Notes: generated from the letters alone by a model not told the origin. 64,000 nt of DNA from Nocardia macrotermitis (GCF_009604405.1 NZ_WEGK01000015.1:123141-187140); one strand, 5' to 3'; positions 24,443-33,776 are shown, counted from the stretch's first letter. Translations and numbers: made by a program.

Positions 24443-25315
24443 TCACTCCGACGATCTCGTGTTCGAGACGGGCAGTCGCTGGTCCGCGAGCATTCGGGAT
24501 GCTGCGGCGGCGCGGTCGCGTTCGAAGGTGAGCAGCAGGTCGGCGGCGACGCTGACCGCGATGGTGGCCGGTTCCTTGCCGGTGATCTCGGGCAGGCCGA
24601 TGGGGGTACGGATGCGGGCGATGACTTCGGGAGTGTGACCGCCCTCGGATTGCAGACGGCGACGGAAGCGGGCCCATTTGGCCGACGAGCCGATCAGGCC
24701 GATGGAACCGAAATCGCCGCCGCGCAGGGCCGCGTCGCACAGCGCGGCGTCCTCGGCGTGGTCGTGGGTCATGATCAGCAGATGGGTGCCGGGCGGCAGG
24801 TCGCCCAGCACCTGTTCGGGCAGCAGCGGCACCCGATGCAGGTGGATCCGGGCCGGTGCGTCACGCAGCACCGACAGCCGTCCCGCGTCGAGCATCTCGG
24901 GCCGCGTATCGATCAGATGCAGGTCGAGATCCTGCCGAACGAGGATGCGCGCCAACTCCAAACCCACATGCCCGACCCCGAAGATCGCGACCGCGGGCAC
25001 CACCGGCAGCGGCTCCAACAGCAGCACCACGGTTCCCCCGCAACACTGCACGCCGTGCCGATCGATCACCTTGTCGTTCAACGCGAAATCCATCAACTCC
25101 GGCCGCGAATCCCCCGACCGGATCAACTCACGGGCCCGCTCCACCGCCACCGCCTCCACCTTCCCCCCACCGACAGAACCCCACGTCTCCCCCAGCCCCA
25201 CAACAAGTTTCGCCCCGGCACAACGCGGCGCATGCCCCCGCACCGCGGCCACCGTCACCAACACCCCCGGCTCCCGCCGAGCCCGCAACCGCGCCACCGC
25301 CGCCACCCAGGTCAT
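24443..25315 (-). CDS. xdhC: XdhC-family molybdenum cofactor maturation protein
   Basis: 290 residues. XdhC binds molybdenum cofactor, helps insert the terminal sulfur and hands the cofactor to xanthine dehydrogenase. The N-terminal XdhC/CoxI domain shows REPGVLVTVAAVRGHAPRCA and LGETWGSVGGGKVEAVAVER; the C-terminal Rossmann-like domain shows AVAIFGVGHVGLELARILVR and FGSIGLIGSSAKWARFRRRL. It is the third gene of the xdh cluster but is separated from xdhB by 214 bp that include a hairpin, so it may have its own promoter. Confidence 0.92.
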   Translation of the reverse strand: MTWVAAVARLRARREPGVLVTVAAVRGHAPRCAGAKLVVGLGETWGSVGGGKVEAVAVERARELIRSGDSRPELMDFALNDKVIDRHGVQCCGGTVVLLLEPLPVVPAVAIFGVGHVGLELARILVRQDLDLHLIDTRPEMLDAGRLSVLRDAPARIHLHRVPLLPEQVLGDLPPGTHLLIMTHDHAEDAALCDAALRGGDFGSIGLIGSSAKWARFRRRLQSEGGHTPEVIARIRTPIGLPEITGKEPATIAVSVAADLLLTFERDRAAAASRMLADQRLPVSNTRSSE

Positions 25316-25529
25316 CGCACACCACCCGAAATAATTGCGCCACTGACTGTTTCGACATCAACCCGACAGACCAGCGTCCTACATCCCCGCGAGACCGATA
25401 TATCAGCCTGTCCTGCAACATCTTTCGCGACAGAAAGATGTATCTCGCACCACAGCACGCCCGCGCCGCCGGTCGGAAAACCCGACTCCCGATCGACCCG
25501 AAATCGCGGAACAGCAACCACCCGAGTCA
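25316..25529. other. xdhB-xdhC intergenic region with stem-loop
   Basis: 214 bp without a gene, visibly less GC-rich than its flanks. At 25418-25441 a perfect 9-bp stem (ACATCTTTC / GAAAGATGT, 6-nt loop) is nested in an outer GCGAGA / TCTCGC pair. There is no T-run, so it may be an operator or an RNA processing site rather than a terminator. Confidence 0.6.
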
Positions 25530-27914
25530 TCACACACCACTTAAAATGCTTGTGCTGCTCGCGATCTCGGTGGTATCGCCGCGTCCGGCGCGACGTGCCC
25601 GCTCGATCGCCCAGTAGACCGCCTCGGGAGTGGCGGGTGCGCCGAGGTCGACGCTGATTCCGGCCGGGCCGAAGGACGCGACCGCCGCGCGCAATGCCTC
25701 GCGCACCGAGAACGCCAGCATCAGCGGTGGTTCGCCGACGGCTTTGGAGCCGTAGACCGCGCCCTCCTCGGTGACGTCGGCCAGCAGTTCGACATTGAAC
25801 ACCTCGGGCATCTCCGAGAAACTGGGCAGCTTGTAGGTGCTGGCGGCCTGGGTCAGCAGGCGGCCGCGGCCGGGGCCGTCGCCGGTGTCCCAGCGCAGGT
25901 CCTCGAGGGTGAGCCAGCCCGCGCCCTGCACGAAACCGCCCTCGATCTGGCCGATATCGATCAGCGGGGACAGGCTCTCACCCACGTCGTGCACGATGTC
26001 GACCCGCCGGATCCGGTAGGCCCCGGTGAAGCCGTTCACCTCCACCTCGCAGGCCGCCGCGCCGTAGGCGAAGTACTTGAACGGCGAACCACGCATACTC
26101 GCCGCGTCCCAGTGCAGGCCCTCGGTGCGGTAGAAACCGGCCGCGGACAGTTGCACCCGTTGCCGATACGCGGTTCGCACCAGATCGTCCCAGGCGATGC
26201 CGTCGCCGGACGCGCCCAGCGGCTGGGCCACACCGTCCACGATCCACACATCCGCGGCACCGCAACCGAGTTGTGTCGCGGCCACTTGCGAAAGTCGTTC
26301 GCGCAGTTGGTCACACGCGTTCTTGATGGCCGCGCCGTTGAGGTCCGCACCGGAACTGGCCGCCGTCGCCGAGGTGTTCGGCACCTTGTCGGTCCGGGTC
26401 GGGGCCAGGCGCACCGCGTCCAGCGGAATCCCCAGCGTCGTCGCGGCGACCTGCATCATCTTCGTGTGCAGCCCCTGCCCCATCTCGGTGCCGCCGTGAT
26501 TGATCAGGACCGAACCGTCCTTGTAGATCAACACCAGCGCGCCACCCTGGTTGAACGCGGTGAGATTGAACGAGATACCGAATTTGACCCCGGTGACGGC
26601 CAGGCCGCGCTTGTGGTCCCGATGCGCGGCGTTGAACGCCTCGATCTCCCGGCGTCGCGAGGCCAGGTCGGCGTTCTCGCGCACCTGCCGCCACACCGCC
26701 CCGATCCGGTCCGGAGTACGCACCGGCTGCCCGTACGGCGTGCACTGCCCCGCGGAATAGAAGTTGCGACAACGTAATTCGGCCGGATCCAGGCCCAGCA
26801 GCGGCGCGCACCGTCCGAGCAGATCCTCCATCACGAGCATGCCCTGCGGCCCGCCGAAGCCGCGGAAGGCGGTGTTGGAAGTCTTGTGCGTCTTGGCGAT
26901 TCGGCCGCTGATGCGGGCGTGCGGAATCCAGTAGAGATTGTCGACGTGGCACAGCGCGCGAGCCAGCACCGGTTCCGACAGGTCCAGACTCCAGCCGCCG
27001 TCGGCGGTGAGGGTCGCGTCCAGGGCGCGCAGCCGACCGTCGGCGTCGAATCCCACCCGCCACTCGGCGTGGAATCCGTGCCGCTTCCCCGACATGGTCA
27101 GATCCTGGGTTCGATTGAGCCGCAACCGAACCGGACGTCCGGTGAGCACGGCTCCGAGCGCCGCGACGGCCGCGAACCCGTGCGGCTGCATCTCCTTACC
27201 GCCGAAACCGCCGCCCATCCGCAGGCACTGCACCGTCACCTCGTGATTGCGCACGCCGAGCACGTGCGCGACGATCTCCTGGGTCTCGGAAGGATGCTGG
27301 GTGCTGCTCTGCACGAAGATCTGCCCGGCCTCGTCCACCGTGGCCAGCGCCGCGTGCGTCTCGAGGTAGAAATGCTCCTGCCCGGAGAACTCCAGCTCAC
27401 CGCTGAATATCCGCGCCGATTCGGCGAATCCGGCCTCGATGTCACCGCAGCTCACCTCCGGCCGCGCCCCCTGGAAACTCTCGGCCTCGATCGCCTCGGC
27501 AATCGTGATCACCGAGGGCAGCGGCTCGATCTCGACCTCGACCGCCGCCGCCCCCAACCACGCCGCCTCCAGCGTCTCCCCCAGCACCCAGCACACCGCA
27601 TGCCCGTAGAACATGATCTCGGTGGGAAACAGCGGCTCGTCCTGCTTCACCCCGGCATCGTTGACCCCGGGCACATCCTCGGCGGTCAGCACCCGCACCA
27701 CCCCCGGCACCGCCAGCGCCGGCCCGGTCCGCAACGCCGACACCCGAGCATGCGCACACATCACCTGCACCGGATACGCGTGCAACACATCCTTGGTCCG
27801 ATACACCAGATCATCGGTGTACAGCGCCGCCCCGGTGACGTGCAGCGCCGCACTCTCATGCGGCATCGGCACGCCCACCGAAGGATTCTCCGGACGTCGC
27901 GACAGCTCACTCAC
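25530..27914 (-). CDS. xdhB: Xanthine dehydrogenase, molybdopterin-binding subunit
   Basis: 794 residues from GTG 27914 with GGAGGTG upstream. It is the large molybdenum subunit that oxidises hypoxanthine to xanthine and xanthine to urate. Visible features are VGVPMPHESAALHVTGAALY at the N-terminus, QEHFYLETHAALA, QCLRMGGGFGGKEMQPHGFA (cofactor loop), NTAFRGFGGPQGM, NHGGTEMGQGLHTKMMQVAA, and GSKAVGEPPLMLAFSVREAL, which holds the catalytic Glu region. Length and motifs match XdhB of XdhABC systems. It is preceded by xdhA (220-bp gap) and followed by xdhC. Confidence 0.93.
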   Translation of the reverse strand: MSELSRRPENPSVGVPMPHESAALHVTGAALYTDDLVYRTKDVLHAYPVQVMCAHARVSALRTGPALAVPGVVRVLTAEDVPGVNDAGVKQDEPLFPTEIMFYGHAVCWVLGETLEAAWLGAAAVEVEIEPLPSVITIAEAIEAESFQGARPEVSCGDIEAGFAESARIFSGELEFSGQEHFYLETHAALATVDEAGQIFVQSSTQHPSETQEIVAHVLGVRNHEVTVQCLRMGGGFGGKEMQPHGFAAVAALGAVLTGRPVRLRLNRTQDLTMSGKRHGFHAEWRVGFDADGRLRALDATLTADGGWSLDLSEPVLARALCHVDNLYWIPHARISGRIAKTHKTSNTAFRGFGGPQGMLVMEDLLGRCAPLLGLDPAELRCRNFYSAGQCTPYGQPVRTPDRIGAVWRQVRENADLASRRREIEAFNAAHRDHKRGLAVTGVKFGISFNLTAFNQGGALVLIYKDGSVLINHGGTEMGQGLHTKMMQVAATTLGIPLDAVRLAPTRTDKVPNTSATAASSGADLNGAAIKNACDQLRERLSQVAATQLGCGAADVWIVDGVAQPLGASGDGIAWDDLVRTAYRQRVQLSAAGFYRTEGLHWDAASMRGSPFKYFAYGAAACEVEVNGFTGAYRIRRVDIVHDVGESLSPLIDIGQIEGGFVQGAGWLTLEDLRWDTGDGPGRGRLLTQAASTYKLPSFSEMPEVFNVELLADVTEEGAVYGSKAVGEPPLMLAFSVREALRAAVASFGPAGISVDLGAPATPEAVYWAIERARRAGRGDTTEIASSTSILSGV

Positions 27915-28134
27915 CGTCGATCACCTCCATCCTCATCGCGGCCGGAACGCGCTGCGGCCGAACGTGTTCCACTCCCACGGCTGCCGATCCACCGACCGAC
28001 TTCCTCGGATCGCGGGCCGAGCCTCGATGCCACTCCGCGCCGCAGACCGGCGATCCGCGCTCACCAGGGCACCATCCTTTGTGCAGCCCTATCGGTTAGG
28101 GTTGTGACCTCTCGGTCCCGGTGGGTGTATGGCC

Positions 28135-29571
28135 TCATGCGTGGACCTCTTCGCCTGTGCGCGAATACAACTCACGCAGACTCTGGCCGAGCATGGCCCG
28201 GCGGTATTCCGCGCTGGCCCGGTGGTCGTCCAGCGGGGTGCCCTCGGATTCGAGAATCCGCACGGCCACCTCGATGGTCTCCGGCGACCACGAACGGCCC
28301 AGCAGCGCGGCCTCGGTGTCCCGGGCACGCAGGGGTGTCGCGGCGACCCCGCCGAGTCCGATCCGCACCGTACGCACCACACCGTCCTCGACATCGATCG
28401 CGAAAGCCACTGCGACACTGGAGATATCGTCGAAGCGGCGTTTCGCGATCTTGTGGAACCCGCACAGCCGGGCGAACGGCCGGGGAATGCGCACGGCGCG
28501 AATCAACTCGTCGGGGCGGCGGACACTGCGCCGGTACCCGGTGAAGTAGTCGGCCAGATCCACCTCACGCTCCCCCACCGGACCGGCCAGCAGCACCGAC
28601 GCACCCAACGCCAGCAGCGCCGGGGCCGCGTCACCGATGGGCGAGCCGGTGCCGAGGTTGCCGCCCAGCGTCGCGCTGTTGCGGATCAGCCGAGAAGCGA
28701 ACTGCGGGAACAACTTCGACAGCAGCGGCACACCGCCCGCAAGCCGCCGTTCGAGTTCGGTGAGCGTCAACGCCGCACCCAACTCGAGGTGATCGGGTTC
28801 GACGCGCAGCTCACGCAATTCGGGCAGCTGATCGACGGCGATGACATACCCGGCACGGCGATCGCGGATGTTCACCTCCACACCCCAGTCGGTGCAGCCC
28901 GCGACGACGACCGCGTCAGGGCGCTCGCGCAGCAGATCCAGCGCGGCGGGAAGCGTCGCGGGCCGAACGAAGGCGCGGCCGTCCTGCTCGAGCACGGTCG
29001 GCACCGGTTCCGGCGGCGCGTCGGACACCCGACGGGCGAGCGGATCATCGGCGGCGGGCATGCCGACCGCGAAAGCCGCATCGCGAATCGGACGATATCC
29101 CGTGCAGCGGCACAGATTTCCGCTCAACGCGTGCAGATCGAACCCGTTCGGGCCGTGCTCGGCATCCGCCGCGCCATCGGCCGCGGCGCGATCGGGCCGA
29201 TAGTATTCCGCCGCCATACTGCACACGAATCCCGGTGTGCAGTAACCACATTGGGACCCACCGCGAACCGCCAGCTCGCGCTGCACCGGATGCAACGCCC
29301 CGGGCGTACCCAGCCCCTCGGCGGTGACCACCTCCTGCCCGTCCAATGCGGCGACCGGAATCAGGCAGGCGTTCACCGCGATCCACTCGGTGCGCCCGAC
29401 CACCCCCGCACGAGCGAGCAACACCGAACACGCGCCGCATTCCCCCTCGGCGCAACCTTCCTTGCTCCCGGTGAATCCCCACTGCCGCAGGAATTCCAGC
29501 AGCGTGGTCGTCGGCGCGGCCGGAGAAATCGGCATGAGTTCCCCATCGACCGTGATCCGCGCCGTCACCAT
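28135..29571 (-). CDS. xdhA: Xanthine dehydrogenase, [2Fe-2S]/FAD subunit
   Basis: 478 residues from ATG 29571 (AGAGGG upstream); an upstream extension to 29787 lacks family similarity. The N-terminal plant-type [2Fe-2S] cluster uses C40, C45, C48 and C69; the second cluster uses C108, C111, C154 and C156 (CGYC ... CRCTGY). The FAD domain follows (VVAGCTDWGVEV, then SATLGGNLGTGSPIGDAAPA). It transfers electrons from the molybdenum centre to NAD+. It heads the xdhABC cluster and is divergent from the NCS2 permease, so import and oxidation of purines are probably co-controlled. Confidence 0.93.
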   Translation of the reverse strand: MVTARITVDGELMPISPAAPTTTLLEFLRQWGFTGSKEGCAEGECGACSVLLARAGVVGRTEWIAVNACLIPVAALDGQEVVTAEGLGTPGALHPVQRELAVRGGSQCGYCTPGFVCSMAAEYYRPDRAAADGAADAEHGPNGFDLHALSGNLCRCTGYRPIRDAAFAVGMPAADDPLARRVSDAPPEPVPTVLEQDGRAFVRPATLPAALDLLRERPDAVVVAGCTDWGVEVNIRDRRAGYVIAVDQLPELRELRVEPDHLELGAALTLTELERRLAGGVPLLSKLFPQFASRLIRNSATLGGNLGTGSPIGDAAPALLALGASVLLAGPVGEREVDLADYFTGYRRSVRRPDELIRAVRIPRPFARLCGFHKIAKRRFDDISSVAVAFAIDVEDGVVRTVRIGLGGVAATPLRARDTEAALLGRSWSPETIEVAVRILESEGTPLDDHRASAEYRRAMLGQSLRELYSRTGEEVHA

Positions 29572-30110
29572 GGCGAACCCTCTTTTCGTTCTCGATCGAC
29601 AATCACCATTCCAGTCGGCTTTCTGCATCGAGCCTGCGAAGAAAAATCGGTGGCGCACAACGAACGCGCCGAAAATCCGGAGTCGGACGACATCGTCCGG
29701 AACGATACGGAATACCCCGGTCAGCAGCCGTGCGCGACGCGGCCGGGAATCCAGACCCGGTGGTGGGCGAGACGACGCAGATCGCACTCGACACCCATCC
29801 CGATCACCTCCTCAGCTCGGCCGTACAGACGGTGGAATTTCAACGTAGCCACCGCTCACACGGCCGGTCAAGCATCGGTGCGGGCGCCACACACCTTTGG
29901 GATGATCCTCCGAACGACGCAACGTATTTCGACGTCCCGCTCGGATTATCCGCCGAACCGGAGCGACGGTGGTGTTACCTCCGGTAAACATATCGTTGCG
30001 ACCCGACCGGGCACCGGCTCCACCCATTTACGCTTGCGCCTCGGGAGTTCGTCGCACGAATTTCCCGCGACATTTCGTGCCGGGAGTTCCGGTCGTTCAG
30101 GAGGCTTGCC
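29572..30110. promoter_or_regulatory. 539-bp divergent control region of xdhA and the permease
   Basis: No gene is supported here. Three palindromes are visible: CGGACGA-ca-TCGTCCG at 29684-29699, TTACC-tcc-GGTAA at 29977-29989 (extended to TGTTACC/GGTAAACA), and a 7-bp stem GCACGAA / TTCGTGC at 30054-30080 in the permease leader, 30 bp before its start. They are candidate operators for a purine-responsive regulator that is not encoded in the window. Confidence 0.55.
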
Positions 30111-31481
30111 ATGCCATTGCGCTTCTCGCGTCCCTCACACAATCCCGACGCCGGACCGCCACATCCGGTCGACGAGGTGCCGCGCCCGGCCCGGCTCACC
30201 CTCCTGGGCCTGCAACATCTGGCGATCATGTACGCCGGTGCGATCGCGGTGCCGCTGCTGGTCGGCGGTGCGCTGAAACTGCCGCAGCACACGATCGGCG
30301 TGCTGGTGAACGCCGACCTGCTGGTCTCGGGCATCATCACGATCGTGCAGTCGGTCGGCATCGGCCGGATCCTGGGCGTGCGGCTGCCGATCGTGGCCGG
30401 GGCGACGTTCACCGTCGTCTCCCCGATGATCCTGATCGCCCAGCAGTTCGGCGGCGGCGAGGTGGGCCTGCCCGCGGTCTACGGCGCGATTCTGGTGTCC
30501 GGTGTCTTCGGCCTGATCATCGCGCGCTTCTTCGCCACCGTGGCCCGCTTCTTCCCGCCGCTGGTGTCCGGCTGTGTGATCTGCGTGATCGGGTTGTCGC
30601 TGATCGGCGCGGACGCCGGGCTGATCGCCGGTAACGACGTGAAATCGCCGGAGTACGGCCAGATTTCGCATATCGCGCTGGCCGGGCTGGTGATCCTGCT
30701 CATCGTGCTGCTGCACCGGTTCACCCGCGGCCTGATCAATCAGCTGGCGGTGCTGCTCAGCATCGTGATCGGGACGATCGTCGCGATACCCATGGGGCTG
30801 GTTCATCTTTCGGCGGTCGGCAAGGCCGGATGGTTCGGCATCTCGCAGCCGTTCCTGTTCGGTGCGCCCCAATTCCACGTCGCCGCAATCATTTCCATGT
30901 GTGTGGTGATGTTGGTGACGTTCACCGAATCGACCGCGGATATCGTCGCGGTGGCCGAGATGGTCGACAAACCGCTCGCGCCGGGCGATCTGGCGCGCGG
31001 TCTGGCCGCCGACGGCCTGTCCGGTGTGCTGGCCGGACTGATGAACTCCTTCCCCGACACCGCGTTCGCCGAGAACGTCGGCCTGGTCGAGCTGACCGGG
31101 GTGCGCAGCCGCTGGGTGGTGTCGGTGTGCGGCGTGTTCCTGGTGATCCTGGGTTTGATCCCGAAGGTCGGCAGTCTCGTTGCGGCACTTCCGGATCCGG
31201 TGGTCGGCGGGGCGGCGACGGTGATGTTCGCGATGGTCACCGCGGTGGGGCTGCGCATCCTGCACAAGGTGGAGTTCGAGGGCACGCAGAACATGTTGAT
31301 CATCGCGGTGACGTTGTCGGTGGCGCTGCTGCCCTCGGTCGCGCCGAGCTTCTACACGAAGTTCCCCACCGATTTCCAGATGATCGCCGGTAGTCCGATC
31401 ACCTCCGCGGTGATCGTGGTGTTCGTACTGAATCTGCTGTTCAACCACTGGCGCGTCGGGAAGGAAACCGCGCCGAGCTGA
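30111..31481 (+). CDS. Xanthine/uracil permease (NCS2 family)
   Basis: 456 residues with about 14 transmembrane segments. NCS2 motifs are visible: LTLLGLQHLAIMYAGAIAVP in TM1, the QH motif (GLQH), RLPIVAGATFTVVSPMILIA, the conserved NxxPxTxFAEN-like segment NSFPDTAFAENVGLVELTGV, and FTESTADIVAVAEM in TM8. These favour a xanthine/uric acid branch transporter driven by protons or sodium. It starts at ATG 30111 behind CAGGAGG. It is divergent from xdhA, which supports a purine substrate. Confidence 0.9.
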   Translation: MPLRFSRPSHNPDAGPPHPVDEVPRPARLTLLGLQHLAIMYAGAIAVPLLVGGALKLPQHTIGVLVNADLLVSGIITIVQSVGIGRILGVRLPIVAGATFTVVSPMILIAQQFGGGEVGLPAVYGAILVSGVFGLIIARFFATVARFFPPLVSGCVICVIGLSLIGADAGLIAGNDVKSPEYGQISHIALAGLVILLIVLLHRFTRGLINQLAVLLSIVIGTIVAIPMGLVHLSAVGKAGWFGISQPFLFGAPQFHVAAIISMCVVMLVTFTESTADIVAVAEMVDKPLAPGDLARGLAADGLSGVLAGLMNSFPDTAFAENVGLVELTGVRSRWVVSVCGVFLVILGLIPKVGSLVAALPDPVVGGAATVMFAMVTAVGLRILHKVEFEGTQNMLIIAVTLSVALLPSVAPSFYTKFPTDFQMIAGSPITSAVIVVFVLNLLFNHWRVGKETAPS

Positions 31482-31615
31482 TCGCCGGAGCGCGCGGGTA
31501 TCCCCTGTCCGGGGGACCACCGATCACCTGCCGAGGTGACGATTTCGCCCCCGGATCTTCCTACCGTGGTCGGTGAGCGGCGAATCTAGGGCCGCCGGGT
31601 CACCAGGAGGTAGGG

Positions 31616-32500
31616 ATGTCCAGCGGTCTGTTCCTGTACGCGTTGCCCGCGTTCGCGGTGTTGATGCTCGTCGAATGGGTGGGCTACCGGCTCGATCCGG
31701 ATCGTCGCGGCGGCACCGTCCGCGACTCGGCCACCAGTATCTCGATCTATCTGCTGGGCCGGGTGGGCAAGCTGTTCGAGCGCTTCCTGGTGCCGTTCTC
31801 CATTCTCGGGGCGGCGGTCGCGCTGACACCGTGGCATCTGAATCCGCACAGTTGGTGGGTGTGGGTGCTGGGCCTGGTGGTCACCGATTTCTGTTACTAC
31901 TGGGCGCATCGGGCCGATCACCGGATCCGGCTGCTGTGGGCCGGGCACAGCGTGCACCACTCCAGCCAGCAGTTCAATCTGACCACCGCGGTGCGGCTGC
32001 CCTGGCTGATCCCCGGGACGTTCCTGCGCTCGGCCGCCTGGATTCCCGCCGCGCTGATCGGGCTGCCGCTGTGGATGATCTTCCTGTTGCAGTCGATCGG
32101 CCTGCTCTACCAGTTCCCGATCCACACCCAGCGGATCGGAAAGCTGCCCGCCGCAATCGAATACGTCTTCAACACGCCCTCGCACCATCGCGTCCACCAC
32201 GGCTCCAACAACCCGTACCTGGACAAGAACTACGCCGGCATCCTCGTCATCTGGGACCGCATGTTCGGCAGTTACGCCGAGGAACTCGAACCGGTCCGGT
32301 ACGGCCTGACCAAGAACATCGACACCCACAACCCGATCAAGGTCAACTACCACGAGTTCGTCCGCATGCTCTCCGACGTCCGTCACGCGCACACCTGGCG
32401 AGCCCGTCTCGGCCACATCTTCGCCCCGCCCGGCTGGACCCCGGAACCCGTCGCAGCGCACCCCGTGACGACCCGGGAACCGGTCGGGGTTACCGAGTAG
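31616..32500 (+). CDS. Sterol desaturase/fatty acid hydroxylase family membrane protein
   Basis: 294 residues, start ATG 31616 behind GGAGG. The di-iron histidine clusters of the family are all present: CYYWAHRADHRIRLLWAGHS (HxxxH), HSVHHSSQQFN (HxxHH) and the late pair HHRVHHGSNN. Four hydrophobic segments anchor it in the membrane. Members hydroxylate or desaturate lipid chains with O2 and electrons from a partner reductase, which is not encoded nearby. It is followed by a strong hairpin at 32551-32576. Confidence 0.9.
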   Translation: MSSGLFLYALPAFAVLMLVEWVGYRLDPDRRGGTVRDSATSISIYLLGRVGKLFERFLVPFSILGAAVALTPWHLNPHSWWVWVLGLVVTDFCYYWAHRADHRIRLLWAGHSVHHSSQQFNLTTAVRLPWLIPGTFLRSAAWIPAALIGLPLWMIFLLQSIGLLYQFPIHTQRIGKLPAAIEYVFNTPSHHRVHHGSNNPYLDKNYAGILVIWDRMFGSYAEELEPVRYGLTKNIDTHNPIKVNYHEFVRMLSDVRHAHTWRARLGHIFAPPGWTPEPVAAHPVTTREPVGVTE

Positions 32501-32550
32501 CGCCCAGCGCTGGAAAGTTCCCGCCCGCACCTCGCAGAAAAATGGAAAAC

Positions 32551-32576
32551 GGCCCGGAACCTGGTGGTTCCGGGCC
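32551..32576. terminator. Bidirectional hairpin terminator
   Basis: Perfect 11-bp GC-rich stem GGCCCGGAACC / GGTTCCGGGCC with a 4-nt loop. On the minus strand it is followed by GTTTTCCATTTTT, so it ends the initiator tRNA transcript. On the plus strand it can also stop the desaturase transcript. Confidence 0.85.
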
Positions 32577-32586
32577 ATTTCGCTAG

Positions 32587-32660
32587 TAGCGGGGACAGGA
32601 TTTGAACCTGCGACCTCTGGGTTATGAGCCCAGCGAGCTACCGAGCTGCTCCACCCCGCG
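32587..32660 (-). tRNA. Initiator tRNA-fMet (CAT)
   Basis: 74 nt without encoded CCA. The 5' end reads CGCGGGGTGGAGCAG, and the anticodon arm is GGGCTCATAACCC with the three G:C pairs specific to initiator tRNA; the T-arm has GGTTCAAATCC. Position 1 is C opposite T72, an unpaired first position as required for formylation. It stands alone, transcribed toward the hairpin at 32551-32576. Confidence 0.95.
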
Positions 32661-33196
32661 TCGGTGAACACAACATTACACACGGGTGGTTCGCGATCGC
32701 AAATCGCCTGGTCGGCAGCGGTTTTCGGGGCTCCGAACGGCAGGTGTGGATGATCTTCGAATACACCGCCGTCATGTGACTGTCATCACATCGCAATGGA
32801 CGCAGGGGGCGCGACAGCCGTCAGGACGCACACGCACGCGTGCGTTTCCAACGCAAGAGCAAAATAACGTGACCCGCCACACAAATTGTCGGTGATAAGT
32901 GTCACATCACGGACGAATAACAGACCGACCGGGATTCATCATTACGGCATTGCCGACCTGCATCGACAGCGATTTCCCAGTTATTCGCTTCATGCAATTC
33001 CGTAAGTTATCAAGACGTGATCTGCCGAGATTTGTTCGTTATGGTCGTCAACGACCCGGATCGACACCGTGACGGGCACCCATCCGAACCGCTGCACACC
33101 GGCGACCCTGCCCCGCGGTCCGGGAAACCCCGAACACCTGGGGGCAGGGACCGGCGGATCTTCGCCGTGTCGGCGGGCACGGGGAGGGACAAACAC
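32661..33196. promoter_or_regulatory. Long rpf upstream region with two CRP-type sites and a structured leader
   Basis: 536 bp without a gene, partly AT-rich. It contains a perfect TGTGA-N6-TCACA site at 32775-32790, a one-mismatch copy (GGTGA-N6-TCACA) at 32891-32906, and a 14-bp self-complementary run ACGCACGCGTGCGT at 32832-32845. In the last 90 bp, a 9-bp stem CCCTGCCCC / GGGGCAGGG (33106-33149) is followed by a CGGCG / CGCCG stem. CRP control and an RNA switch are inferred. Confidence 0.6.
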
Positions 33197-33745
33197 ATGA
33201 ACAAGAACCGGAAGATCAGCAGTCGCGCCCTCGGCTTCGCCGCCGTGACCGGCGCTCTTGTTGCCGTCCCGTTCGGAATCGCCGGGACCGCCTCCGCCGC
33301 GCCGACCCACGACTGGGACGGCGTCGCACAGTGTGAGAGCGGCGGAAACTGGCACATCAACACCGGCAACGGCTACTACGGCGGCCTGCAGTTCACGCAG
33401 AGCACCTGGCGGGCCAACGGTGGCGCGGGCCTGGCCAGCGAGGCCAGCAAGGACGAACAGGTCCGCGTCGCGGAGAACGTGCTCAACTCCCAGGGCGCCG
33501 GCGCCTGGCCGGTCTGCGGCAGGTACCTGCGCTGGGGTCCGACCCCCGCCCCCGAGGCCGCCGCGGCCCCCAAGCCCGCTCCGGCCCCGGCCGCACCCGC
33601 CGCCCCGGCCCCCGGCAGCCGCGAGGCCGTGATCGCCCAGGCCCAGGACGCCGGTTCCAAGGTCGCCAAGCAGTTCGGCTTCGATTCGCAGTACCAGCAG
33701 GTGCTCCAGCAGAACAGCGGGCTGATCCAGTCGCTGGGCCGCTGA
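33197..33745 (+). CDS. Resuscitation-promoting factor (secreted transglycosylase-like)
   Basis: 182 residues from ATG 33197 (GGGGAGGGA upstream). A Sec signal (about residues 1-35) ends at TASAA. The mature N-terminus is the Rpf lysozyme-like domain: DGVAQCESGGNWHINTGNGY with the catalytic Glu in CESGGNW, then YYGGLQFTQSTWRANGG and a paired Cys (WPVCGRYL). After the domain come an Ala/Pro-rich linker and a C-terminal helix. It cleaves peptidoglycan outside the cell during growth restart. There is no LysM, so it is the short RpfC/D-like type by layout. The upstream CRP-type sites suggest cAMP control. Confidence 0.93.
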   Translation: MNKNRKISSRALGFAAVTGALVAVPFGIAGTASAAPTHDWDGVAQCESGGNWHINTGNGYYGGLQFTQSTWRANGGAGLASEASKDEQVRVAENVLNSQGAGAWPVCGRYLRWGPTPAPEAAAAPKPAPAPAAPAAPAPGSREAVIAQAQDAGSKVAKQFGFDSQYQQVLQQNSGLIQSLGR

Positions 33746-33776
33746 TCCGGCGTAGCGACTCCGCCATACCGGAGAC

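Noticed and set aside
29572..30110. Purine or xanthine riboswitch before the permease
   Set aside because: No match to the conserved junction sequences of purine riboswitches was seen; DNA palindromes explain the region better.
33061..33190. Definite ydaO/yuaA c-di-AMP riboswitch before rpf
   Set aside because: Stems are visible, but the conserved core sequences of the class could not be recognised by eye; kept only as a hypothesis.
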